NCBI GenBank assembly: GCA_043756275.1
Contig: JAYURJ010000175.1
Coordinates: 1 to 10,497, forward strand
Length of the DNA: 10,497 nucleotides
Source of the DNA: UKL13-2 sp043756275
GTDB lineage: Bacteria; Pseudomonadota; Gammaproteobacteria; Burkholderiales; Usitatibacteraceae
Direction of reading: 5' to 3'
This document shows positions 1 to 5,652 of this stretch, piece after piece (positions within the stretch are counted from its first letter, which is position 1; every line of letters begins with the position of its first letter). The notes under the pieces were generated by a model that saw only the letters and a list, made by a program, of their open reading frames with translations, made no database searches and was not told the DNA's origin. Both the position numbers and the translations under genes were made by a program.

Positions 1-144
1 GACGACGTGGTGTTCGTCGACGCCTAGCGAGCTTGACGAAACGCCGGTGCCGCCGTGTTCGACATATTCGTAAATATGTTCGGTGTAGGTGACGCCGTGC
101 TGTTTGAGCTTCGACGTTGCGGGGGTTTCAGAGTGTTTGGTCAT
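1..144 (-). CDS. ybaK: Cys-tRNA(Pro)/Cys-tRNA(Cys) deacylase, YbaK family (5' part only)
   Basis: The minus strand from the ATG at 144 reads 48 codons without a stop to the window edge, so the C-terminal two thirds are missing. The start MTKHSETPATSKLKQHGV followed by Y20 and a run to GVDEHHV matches the N-terminus of YbaK/EbsC proteins (TPAT..L...GV.Y....Y.....YG.EAA..LG). This family edits mischarged Cys-tRNA(Pro) in trans in the cytoplasm, sparing proline codons from cysteine. The catalytic lysine of the family lies beyond the edge and cannot be checked. It is the last gene visible in the minus-strand series and sits 100 bp downstream of xerD, so it may have its own promoter or be read through from xerD. 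The assignment rests on the N-terminal signature only. Confidence 0.8.
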   Translation of the reverse strand, partial: MTKHSETPATSKLKQHGVTYTEHIYEYVEHGGTGVSSSSLGVDEHHVV

Positions 145-244
145 CGTGAAACACAAACACTGGCGCGGCTCCCAGCACAAAAATGCCCATAAAAGCGCAT
201 GAATAGGCATTCTACGTTGAACGATCCGGGTTGAACGCCATTCC

Positions 245-1141
245 TCATCCGCGCGGATGATGCTGCGCATGAATCTGTTTCAAGCGTTCCCGCGCCACAT
301 GCGTATAAATCTGCGTGGTCGTAATATCGGCGTGCCCCAACAGCAATTGCACCACACGCAAATCCGCGCCGTGATTGATCAGGTGGGTGGCGAAGGCGTG
401 TCGCAAGGTGTGAGGCGAGATTGGTTTTTTCACGTCCGCCTTGATCGCGTAGCGCTTGATCATGTGCCAGAACATCTGTCGCGTCATGGCGCGGCCACGC
501 TGCGTAACGAACATGTCATCGGATTTCTTGCCACCAAGAATTTCGATGCGTGCCGAATCGGCATAGCGCTGGATCACATCAGAAGCCGTCTCGCCGAGCG
601 GGACCAACCGTTCCTTCGATCCCTTGCCCATCACGCGCACCACACCCATATCAAGGCTCACCTGCGCCACCTTCAATGTCACCAGTTCAGTCACGCGCAG
701 CCCGCTCGCGTAAAGCGTTTCGAGCATCGCACAGTCGCGCAGGCCCAGCGGTGTGTCGGCATCTGGTGCGTCGAGCAGAGCCTCGACATCCGCTTCGGAG
801 AGCGATTGCGGCAAGCCGCGTGAGAGTTTGGGGGATTGCAGATGCGCGCTGGGGTCGGAGGCGATCAGCGTTTCGCGCAGCAGATAGTGAAAAAACCGTT
901 TCAGCGCGGAGGTCAGCCGCGCGGTGGATCGTGGGCTTGCGTGCAGGGAATCGATGCGATGGCCAAGGAACGCCTGCAGGTGTTTCGGTTCCACCGTAAG
1001 TAGTGTGCCGACATTTTCTTTGTGCAGCCACTCATCGAGCTGGGTGATGTCGCGCCCGTAGCTTTCAATGGTGTTGCGCGCCAGTCCATCGGATAGCCAC
1101 AGGCTGTCGGCGAATTGATCGATGAGAGTATCGCGTTTCAT
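245..1141 (-). CDS. xerD: Site-specific tyrosine recombinase XerD
   Basis: This 298-residue protein has the length of E. coli XerD. The N-terminal SAM-like core-binding domain spans about residues 1-100 and the catalytic domain about 110-295. All tyrosine-recombinase residues are visible: R149 in YASGLRVTEL, K173 in MGKGSKERLVPLG, H244 and R247 in HTLRHAFATHL, H270 in LLGHADITTTQIYTH, and the nucleophile Y279. Known XerD acts with XerC at dif sites near the terminus to resolve chromosome dimers, activated by FtsK. It is a housekeeping recombinase, not an integrase of a mobile element, judging from its full XerD-like length and family signature. It starts 13 bp after ogt on the same strand, so co-transcription is likely. 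XerC is the closest alternative, but the length and residue spacing fit XerD better. Confidence 0.93.
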   Translation of the reverse strand: MKRDTLIDQFADSLWLSDGLARNTIESYGRDITQLDEWLHKENVGTLLTVEPKHLQAFLGHRIDSLHASPRSTARLTSALKRFFHYLLRETLIASDPSAHLQSPKLSRGLPQSLSEADVEALLDAPDADTPLGLRDCAMLETLYASGLRVTELVTLKVAQVSLDMGVVRVMGKGSKERLVPLGETASDVIQRYADSARIEILGGKKSDDMFVTQRGRAMTRQMFWHMIKRYAIKADVKKPISPHTLRHAFATHLINHGADLRVVQLLLGHADITTTQIYTHVARERLKQIHAQHHPRG

Positions 1142-1154
1142 CCGGCGGCGAAAA

Positions 1155-1664
1155 TCAAAAGAGCGACGCTTCTTTCTGCGGAGCTTCGTGCGCCAGCAGC
1201 CAGCGTTTAATTGTTAGCGGGTCATTTTGCTTGCCACCCATAAATCCTCCCAGCCCGTTTGCCGCCACCACCCGGTGGCAGGGCACGACAATGGGCAGCG
1301 GATTTTGTCCGCACGCCGTGCCCACGGCGCGCGGCGAAGAATCAATGCTGGCAGAGAGATCGCCATAAGTCTGTGTTTCACCGGCGGCAATTTTTTGCAT
1401 CGCCTGCCACACATCGAGCTGATGTTTGCTGCCCGCAAGTTTTAACGGCAGATCAAATTCGAAGGCCGCGTTATCGAGATAACCCATCAGTTGCACGCTC
1501 ACCAGATGCGCGACAGTATTGGTTTTAGGCGCCTTTGCGGTCACGTCCATCGGCAGAAAATGAATATGCAACAGGTGCGTCTCACTGGCAATGATGCCAA
1601 GAGTTGCAAACGATGCTTTTAAGCGTGCATCGTATTTATCGAGGAGCAATCGCTGCGCGCTCAT
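1155..1664 (-). CDS. ogt: Methylated-DNA--protein-cysteine S-methyltransferase (Ogt/MGMT)
   Basis: A 169-residue suicide DNA-repair protein that transfers the alkyl group from O6-methylguanine (and O4-methylthymine in the family) to its own cysteine. The acceptor is C129 in the signature VVPCHRVVAANG. The preceding DNA-binding helix region is visible as TYGDLSASIDSSPRAVGTA, with the arginine finger R112, and GGFMGG follows the active site. The first ~75 residues form the poorly conserved N-terminal ribonuclease-like domain. The length is typical of the single-domain Ogt type, without an Ada regulatory domain. Its ATG overlaps the stop of the upstream aldolase-like gene by four bases (ATGA), suggesting translational coupling, and xerD follows after 13 bp. 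Confidence 0.93.
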   Translation of the reverse strand: MSAQRLLLDKYDARLKASFATLGIIASETHLLHIHFLPMDVTAKAPKTNTVAHLVSVQLMGYLDNAAFEFDLPLKLAGSKHQLDVWQAMQKIAAGETQTYGDLSASIDSSPRAVGTACGQNPLPIVVPCHRVVAANGLGGFMGGKQNDPLTIKRWLLAHEAPQKEASLF

Positions 1665-2578
1665 ACCGTGATCGGTTTGGTGATATCCATGTTTGGCAAT
1701 GTCCGGGCAATTAACGCGGCAAGATCGGCGGCGACTGCGGGCGCGATGGTGGCACCGGGATGCCTGACGCGGTTGCCCGCGATCAGTCCCCGCAGCCGCA
1801 ATATTTCCTTGCGGACAGCGAGTCCGGGTTGCTGCTCAAACACGATCAACGATGCAAAGCGCGTAAACAAATTGTGCACACGATCAAAATCTTTTGCCCT
1901 CGCAGCCGACACCAGCGCCATCAATACTTCAGGAAAGGCAAACCCCGTATTGAAGCCATCCGACCCCGCCTCCAAATCGAACGGCGCGTAAAGTGCACCG
2001 AGTCCGCTCAAAATAGTAACCGGACGCGAAAGCCCGTCACGCAGCGCGCGAACCTTCGGCGGTGTCGGCAAGGCTTCGGCTTTTATGCATACGACAGAGG
2101 CAACTTCTTTCACAATGCGCAAAATAACCGGTACCGACATTTGAACTTCGGTGGACGCTGGATGATCCTGCAATACGATTGGGAGCCTGGTGGCGTTGGC
2201 AACACGACGGTAATACTCAACGATGCGCTCATCGTTGGCAACCGGCTCCTTTGCCGGCGTGACCATGACCGCATCCGCACCGAGGTCCTCCGCCATCTGC
2301 GACAAATAAGCCGCTGCAGCCGACCCTGCGTGGCTGGTTCCGACGATGACGGGAATGCGTTTGTTGGCTGCAGCGACGGCCGACTTGATCAGCGCTTCCC
2401 GCTCGTGATCGTTGAGGCGATTGGATTCGCCAAGCACGCCGAGAATCGTGATGCCATTGACGTTAAGTCCAACCATGAATTCGATCATCCGTTGCCATGA
2501 GGCAAGGTCAAGACTTTCATCGTCGTTGAATGGCGTGGCCAGAATCGGAATTACACCGGAGAAATTGTGCGTGGTCAT
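1661..2578 (-). CDS. DHDPS/N-acetylneuraminate lyase family aldolase-like protein, substrate unknown
   Basis: A 305-residue class I aldolase of the DHDPS/NAL superfamily (TIM barrel). Family features are the start GVIPILATPFNDDESLD, the GxxGE-like loop GVLGESNRL (residues 47-55), and the Schiff-base lysine K166 in VVCIKAEA. True DapA residues are absent: the TT of GTTGE is V48-L49, and the tyrosine of the LPxxLYNxP motif is Q137 in LPIVLQDHP. No tyrosine occurs at the Y107-equivalent site either (VTPAKEPV). It is therefore unlikely to make dihydrodipicolinate. Members of this group condense or split 2-keto acids, usually with pyruvate, or dehydrate sugar acids; which applies here is unknown. 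It is transcribed away from suyA across a shared regulatory region and is translationally coupled to ogt. A link to sulfonate or sugar-acid catabolism is inference from position. Confidence 0.85.
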   Translation of the reverse strand: MTTHNFSGVIPILATPFNDDESLDLASWQRMIEFMVGLNVNGITILGVLGESNRLNDHEREALIKSAVAAANKRIPVIVGTSHAGSAAAAYLSQMAEDLGADAVMVTPAKEPVANDERIVEYYRRVANATRLPIVLQDHPASTEVQMSVPVILRIVKEVASVVCIKAEALPTPPKVRALRDGLSRPVTILSGLGALYAPFDLEAGSDGFNTGFAFPEVLMALVSAARAKDFDRVHNLFTRFASLIVFEQQPGLAVRKEILRLRGLIAGNRVRHPGATIAPAVAADLAALIARTLPNMDITKPITV

Positions 2579-2590
2579 GCGGTGGTTCCA

Positions 2591-2604
2591 GTTGTTGACA
2601 ACAA
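2591..2604. promoter_or_regulatory. Palindrome overlapping the -35 of the suyA promoter (possible operator)
   Basis: TTGTTG-A-CAACAA (2592-2604) is a perfect 13-bp inverted repeat. Alternatively it reads as GTTGT-TG-ACAAC (2591-2602), which resembles the TTGTnnACAA type of site bound by many GntR-family repressors. It covers the TTGACA hexamer and lies 13 bp from the aldolase-like start codon. No cognate regulator gene is present in the window. Confidence 0.4.
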
Positions 2605-2624
2605 GGTGGGCACTAAATTACAAA
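2595..2624 (+). promoter_or_regulatory. Candidate sigma70 promoter toward suyA
   Basis: A perfect -35 hexamer TTGACA (2595-2600) is followed after 18 bp by TACAAA (2619-2624), 4 of 6 matches to TATAAT. A stronger-looking TATTAT lies at 2631-2636 but has no good -35 at the proper distance. Transcription from here would give a leader of roughly 200 nt before the preferred suyA start. The -35 overlaps a palindrome at 2591-2604, which would suit repression. Prediction from sequence only. Confidence 0.4.
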
Positions 2625-2644
2625 CACTTTTATTATGATGGCAA
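2617..2644 (-). promoter_or_regulatory. Candidate sigma70 promoter toward the aldolase-like gene
   Basis: Read on the minus strand, TTGCCA (2644-2639, 5 of 6 matches to the -35 consensus) and TGTAAT (2622-2617, 5 of 6 to the -10) are separated by 16 bp. The -10 lies about 38 bp upstream of the ATG at 2578. The elements overlap the plus-strand promoter candidate, so the two directions would share or compete for polymerase. Confidence 0.45.
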
Positions 2645-2652
2645 TTATGCCA
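2639..2652. promoter_or_regulatory. Palindrome TGGCA-ATTA-TGCCA in the divergent promoter region (possible operator)
   Basis: A 14-bp inverted repeat with perfect 5-bp arms and a 4-bp centre. It lies just downstream of the plus-strand -10 candidates and covers the minus-strand -35 candidate. Its centre is about 47 bp from the centre of the palindrome at 2591-2604. The location is right for an operator controlling both directions; the binding protein is unknown. Confidence 0.4.
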
Positions 2653-2715
2653 GCGAGAAACGAGGATCAACATAGCGGCGACAAGCTAATCCTACAACTC
2701 ATCTAGATGACCTAT

Positions 2716-2744
2716 TTGACTTTATTCGCCGCAGTGAATAACAT
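2716..2744 (+). promoter_or_regulatory. Second candidate promoter for suyA
   Basis: TTGACT (2716-2721) and TAACAT (2739-2744) are separated by 17 bp, matching 5 of 6 and 4 of 6 consensus bases. This site would begin transcription about 90 nt before the preferred suyA start. It lies inside the upstream extension of the suyA reading frame, which argues that this extension is not coding. Confidence 0.3.
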
Positions 2745-2838
2745 CAATCCTCGATTATTCAATCATGCACTGGAAACCGGCAATGCTTTGAGGCAAATGC
2801 TGTTTGATTGCGTGACGTTCAATTTCAAGGATGCTGCG

Positions 2839-3120
2839 ATGATTCACTTTGTATTGCATGAGGCAAAAGACACCGTGGCAGTCGCCGTGGTGGAGGGTAT
2901 CAAGGCGGGTGCCGACCTGACCGCCTGGATCATGGACGACGACGAGCAGATTCCGATCAAGGCGCTACAGGATATCCCGATCGGCCACAAGATCGCGCTC
3001 AAGGACATGGCCGTCGGCGACACCATTTTCAAGTACGGCACCGACATCGGCCGCGTGGTCGCGCCGATCAAGGCGGGCGAACACGCCCACGTGCATAACA
3101 TCAAAACCAAGCGCTGGTAA
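2839..3120 (+). CDS. suyA: (R)-sulfolactate sulfo-lyase small subunit SuyA (SAF-domain protein)
   Basis: SuyA and SuyB together cleave (R)-3-sulfolactate to pyruvate and sulfite in the cytoplasm. From the ATG at 2839 the protein has 93 residues and consists of one SAF domain, as in the N-terminal part of altronate/galactarate dehydratases. Visible motifs are DIPIGHKIALKDMAVGD (H50), KYGTDIG, and the C-terminal AGEHAHVHNIKTKRW. The frame is open back to an ATG at 2707. I prefer 2839 because it has a Shine-Dalgarno AAGGA (2827-2831) seven bases upstream, the family domain begins right there, and the 44 extra residues look unrelated to SAF proteins. suyB follows after 66 bp, as expected for a two-subunit enzyme. 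The alternative is a small subunit of a split UxaA/GarD-type sugar-acid dehydratase; slcC and comC alongside argue for sulfolactate. Confidence 0.85.
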   Translation: MIHFVLHEAKDTVAVAVVEGIKAGADLTAWIMDDDEQIPIKALQDIPIGHKIALKDMAVGDTIFKYGTDIGRVVAPIKAGEHAHVHNIKTKRW

Positions 3121-3186
3121 TTTGCCGACGATAGTTTGGTTTGGCGCGGCAATTCATTACCTAACGAATTCAATCAGGACACAACC

Positions 3187-4356
3187 ATGATTTCCAAGAA
3201 CACCACCTTTTGGGGCTACCGACGCGAGAACGGTCGCGTGGGCGTGCGTAACCACGTCATTATTTTGCCGGTTGACGATCTTTCCAATGCCGCCGCCGAA
3301 GCGGTCGCGCACAATATCAAAGGCGTGATGGCGATTCCGCACCCGTATGGCCGCCTGCAATTCGGGGCTGACCTCGATTTGCATTTCCGCACACTGATCG
3401 GGGCCGGCTGCAATCCAAACGTGGCGGCGGTGGTTGTGATTGGCATCGAAGACGGATGGACAAAAAAAGTGGTGGACGGTATTGCCAAATCAGGCAAGCC
3501 CGTACTGGGTTTTGGCATCGAGCAACACGGTGACCACGACACCATCATGCGGGCATGCAAGGCGGCGCGCGAACTACTTCAAAATGCCTCGGAAAAACAT
3601 CGCGAACTGTGCCCGATTCACGAACTGTGGGTATCCACCAAGTGCGGTGAATCCGACACCACCTCCGGGTGCGGCGCCAATCCCACGGTCGGCAATGCGT
3701 TCGACAAGCTGTATGAAATCGGTAGCACGCTGGTATTCGGTGAAACGACTGAAATTACTGGTGGCGAGCAAGTCGTCGTTAAACGCTGCCGCACGCCGAA
3801 AGTCGCGGAAGATTTCATGGCGATGTTTAACCGTTATCAGGATGTGGTGAATCGTCACAAGACGAGTGATCTGTCTGATTCGCAGCCAACCAAAGGCAAC
3901 ATCCTCGGCGGGCTCACGACCATCGAAGAAAAAGCGATGGGCAATATCCAGAAGATCGGCAAGAAATGTCTGGTCGATGGCGTGCTCGACAAGGCAGAGA
4001 TTCCGACTGGGCCCGGCCTGTGGTTTATGGATTCTTCCTCTGCTGCCGCCGAGATGGTGACGCTGTGTGCGGCTTCCGGATTCGCGGTGCATCTCTTTCC
4101 CACTGGGCAAGGCAACGTCATCGGCAACGCAATTTTGCCGGTCATCAAAATCTGCGCGAATCCTCGTACGGTGCGCACCATGAGCGAGCATATTGACGTC
4201 GATTCCTGCGCGTTGCTGCAACGTGAAATGGTGCTCGATCAGGCGGGTGACAAATTGCTCGACATGATGCTGCGCACCGCGAACGGGCGGCTGACAGCGG
4301 CTGAGGCGCTCGGACATCGTGAGTTTGTGTTGACGCGGTTGTATGAGAGTGCATAA
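3187..4356 (+). CDS. suyB: (R)-sulfolactate sulfo-lyase large subunit SuyB
   Basis: This 389-residue protein of the UxaA/GarD (altronate/galactarate dehydratase) C-terminal family is the catalytic partner of SuyA, releasing sulfite from (R)-sulfolactate to leave pyruvate. It begins TTFWGYRRENGRVGVRNHV, typical of the family. It also carries HPYGRLQFGADLDLHFRT, GFGIEQHGDHDTI, TKCGESDTTSGCGANPTVGN (C153, C162), GLWFMDSSSAAAEM, and FPTGQGNVIGN. The close match to SuyB as I remember it, rather than to UxaA, is the main basis for the name. An upstream TTG at 3136 keeps the frame open, but the ATG at 3187 has AGGA (3176-3179) seven bases before it, and the protein then begins at the conserved WGYRR region. 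No clear intrinsic terminator follows; the next gene, slcC, is 333 bp away behind repeats. Confidence 0.87.
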   Translation: MISKNTTFWGYRRENGRVGVRNHVIILPVDDLSNAAAEAVAHNIKGVMAIPHPYGRLQFGADLDLHFRTLIGAGCNPNVAAVVVIGIEDGWTKKVVDGIAKSGKPVLGFGIEQHGDHDTIMRACKAARELLQNASEKHRELCPIHELWVSTKCGESDTTSGCGANPTVGNAFDKLYEIGSTLVFGETTEITGGEQVVVKRCRTPKVAEDFMAMFNRYQDVVNRHKTSDLSDSQPTKGNILGGLTTIEEKAMGNIQKIGKKCLVDGVLDKAEIPTGPGLWFMDSSSAAAEMVTLCAASGFAVHLFPTGQGNVIGNAILPVIKICANPRTVRTMSEHIDVDSCALLQREMVLDQAGDKLLDMMLRTANGRLTAAEALGHREFVLTRLYESA

Positions 4357-4406
4357 AAGCGTATCGGAGCAAAAAAATTGGGAATTTGAATTTCTTAAAC
4401 CTCTTT

Positions 4407-4523
4407 CCCGTTCGACCTGCGCTCCGCCTGTGCTGAGCTTGTCGAAGCATCGAAGGGTTGAGCGGGCCGTATTTATTAAATGGGATAGCCGATCAGTGCT
4501 TCGACAAGCTCAGCACGAACGGG
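4407..4523. repeat. REPIN-like element: two inverted REP-type sequences
   Basis: GTGCTGAGCTTGTCGAAGCA (4430-4449) and its exact reverse complement (4497-4516) form a perfect 20-bp inverted repeat around a 47-bp loop. The core GCTGAGCTTGTCGAAG belongs to a palindromic repeat I recognise as widespread in proteobacterial intergenic DNA. The right copy continues into GAACGGG (4517-4523). On the left the matching CCCGTTC (4407-4413) is present but displaced by 16 bp (4414-4429). REP pairs of this kind are usually mobilised by RAYT (TnpA-REP) transposases; none is in the window. Confidence 0.8.
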
Positions 4524-4527
4524 ATAC

Positions 4528-4542
4528 TTTGGAAAATCCAAA
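4528..4542. repeat. Palindrome TTTGGA-AAA-TCCAAA
   Basis: A perfect inverted repeat with 6-bp arms and a 3-bp centre, lying between the REPIN-like element and the 4548-4613 inverted repeat. It could be an operator for slcC-comC or simply part of the repeat cluster; the sequence alone does not decide. Confidence 0.5.
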
Positions 4543-4547
4543 ATATG

Positions 4548-4613
4548 TAGAGCGCCATTTGGCGGGCTTTCCCGGGCAATAGTGCCTGTAAACCCTCGCC
4601 AAATGGCGATCTA
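4548..4613. repeat. Inverted repeat of two near-palindromic boxes upstream of slcC
   Basis: TAGAGCGCCATTTGGCG (4548-4564) pairs with CGCCAAATGGCGATCTA (4597-4613) with one mismatch in 17 bp, around a 32-bp loop. Each arm contains a palindrome of its own, CGCCA-TT-TGGCG (4553-4564) and CGCCA-AA-TGGCG (4597-4608). The boxes have centres 44 bp apart, close to four helical turns. That pattern fits two operators for a dimeric regulator as well as an RNA hairpin. The right box ends about 80 bp before the slcC ATG. Confidence 0.6.
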
Positions 4614-4689
4614 GCCGAATTCGCTAAATCCACTTTCACCCGCGGCACATTTCTACCACCTGCCGTCACTTTTGCCCTCAGATACAACA

Positions 4690-5622
4690 ATGAAAATACT
4701 GATCACGGAATTTATGGACGAGGCCGCAGTCGCTTCGCTGGCATCGCAATTTGAAACCCACTTTGATGCCACGCTCGTTGATCGACGCGCTGAACTCCTC
4801 GAAAGACTCAAGGATGTCGATGCGCTGATCGTGCGAAATCGCACCCAAGTAAACGCAGAAATCCTTGCCGCTGCACCGAAGCTCAAAGTCGTCGGGCGCC
4901 TCGGTGTGGGGCTAGACAACATCGATATGCCCGCCTGCAAAGCGCGACAAGTTGAAGTTATTCCCGCCACGGGTGCTAATGCTTTAGCGGTCGCTGAATA
5001 CGTGATTACCTCCGCCATGATTCTTTTGCGAGGCGCGTATTGTTCATCTGCTGCCGTCAGCGCCGGGCAGTGGCCGCGCGGCCCGCTGTCCAACGGACGC
5101 GAGATTAGCGGCAAGGTTCTTGGCATTATTGGCTTTGGCGATATTGGCCGCCTCGTGGCGCGGCTGGCGCAGGGGCTTGGTATGCGGGTTGTGGCCACCG
5201 ACGCGATGATCAACGCGGATGCGCCAGTGTGGAAAGAAACCGGCGTGGCATGCAGCTCGCTCAATGCCTTACTCGCCACGAGTGACGTGATTTCACTGCA
5301 CGTTCCCCTGATGCCAGAAACGCATAATCTGATCGATGCAACACGTCTGGCGATGATGAAAACCGACGCCGTGCTGATCAATTCCGCGCGTGGCAGTATC
5401 GTCGATGAGGCCGCGTTGGCCACAGCGTTGCGGGCGAAAAAATTAGGTGGTGCGGCGCTCGATGTATTTGACAGCGAGCCATTAAAGGCGGGCTCCCCGC
5501 TGACAGATTGCCCCAATCTTCTGCTCACGCCGCACATCGCGGGCGTGACAGCCGAGGCCAATGTTCGTGTCAGCAGCATGATCGCTGAACGCGTTGCCGC
5601 GGCGCTTTCATCATTGCGCTAA
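4690..5622 (+). CDS. slcC: (S)-sulfolactate dehydrogenase SlcC (D-isomer-specific 2-hydroxyacid dehydrogenase family)
   Basis: A 310-residue NAD-dependent dehydrogenase expected to oxidise (S)-sulfolactate to 3-sulfopyruvate, which ComC then reduces to (R)-sulfolactate for SuyAB. The substrate domain is split across about residues 1-95 and 285-310, around a Rossmann domain. The nucleotide motif is GFGDIG (148-153), with D171 ending the second strand, which suggests NAD over NADP. The catalytic triad is intact: R234 in NSARGSIVDE, E263 in DVFDSEPL, and H282 in TPHIAG. I chose the ATG at 4690; an in-frame TTG at 4672 adds six residues. Neither has a good Shine-Dalgarno, and the protein starts naturally with the first strand MKILITEF. 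By sequence alone phosphoglycerate dehydrogenase-like is the default label; the sulfolactate role comes from the suyAB-comC neighbourhood. comC follows after 30 bp, so slcC-comC is probably one transcript. Confidence 0.82.
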   Translation: MKILITEFMDEAAVASLASQFETHFDATLVDRRAELLERLKDVDALIVRNRTQVNAEILAAAPKLKVVGRLGVGLDNIDMPACKARQVEVIPATGANALAVAEYVITSAMILLRGAYCSSAAVSAGQWPRGPLSNGREISGKVLGIIGFGDIGRLVARLAQGLGMRVVATDAMINADAPVWKETGVACSSLNALLATSDVISLHVPLMPETHNLIDATRLAMMKTDAVLINSARGSIVDEAALATALRAKKLGGAALDVFDSEPLKAGSPLTDCPNLLLTPHIAGVTAEANVRVSSMIAERVAAALSSLR

Positions 5623-5652
5623 TTTTTGTAAAACCTACCGACGAATGATCTG

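Larger units (their letters stand above)
4357..4689. other. 333-bp gap between suyB and slcC, rich in palindromes
   Basis: No convincing gene lies here: the overlapping open frames lack a ribosome-binding site and run through repeats. In order it holds an AT-rich stretch after the suyB stop (4357-4406), a REPIN-like inverted pair (4407-4523), a TTTGGA/TCCAAA palindrome (4528-4542), and a larger inverted repeat built from two CGCCA/TGGCG palindromes (4548-4613). The remaining ~76 bp leading to slcC show no good sigma70 promoter and no Shine-Dalgarno. No U-tract follows any hairpin, so I do not call a terminator. Confidence 0.7.

Noticed and set aside
182..211. Inverted repeat AATGCC/GGCATT between xerD and ybaK as a terminator
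   Set aside because: The arms are only 6 bp (8 of 9 with one mismatch), the loop is large and no U-tract follows.
245..1141. XerD as an integrase marking a mobile island boundary
   Set aside because: Length and residue spacing are those of chromosomal XerD, and there is no tRNA, att-like repeat or phage gene nearby.
1760..2500. Long plus-strand open frame opposite the aldolase-like gene (246 codons)
   Set aside because: It is antisense to a gene with clear family motifs, its product is rich in Arg, His and Cys without a recognisable domain, and it has no ribosome-binding site.
1661..2578. Calling the DHDPS-family gene dapA (lysine biosynthesis)
   Set aside because: The threonine and tyrosine relay residues of true DHDPS are replaced, and the neighbours are not biosynthetic.
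3136..3186. TTG-initiated N-terminal extension of suyB
   Set aside because: The ATG at 3187 has a Shine-Dalgarno at the right distance and the family sequence begins just after it.
3574..4317. Minus-strand open frame opposite suyB (247 codons)
   Set aside because: It is an antisense shadow of a well-supported gene. The product is Arg/His-rich and matches no family I know.
2839..4356. Altronate or galactarate dehydratase as the identity of the SAF/UxaA pair
   Set aside because: The split-subunit arrangement occurs in sugar-acid dehydratases too, but SuyB-like sequence and the slcC-comC pair fit sulfolactate better. It is kept as the main alternative.
4407..4613. CRISPR array in the palindrome-rich gap
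   Set aside because: Repeats are inverted rather than direct, only two copies of each, with no regular spacers and no cas genes.
4653..5579. Minus-strand open frame opposite slcC (308 codons)
   Set aside because: It is as long as slcC, but its product is a Ser/Ala/Arg-rich string without motifs, while the plus strand has an intact Rossmann motif and catalytic triad.
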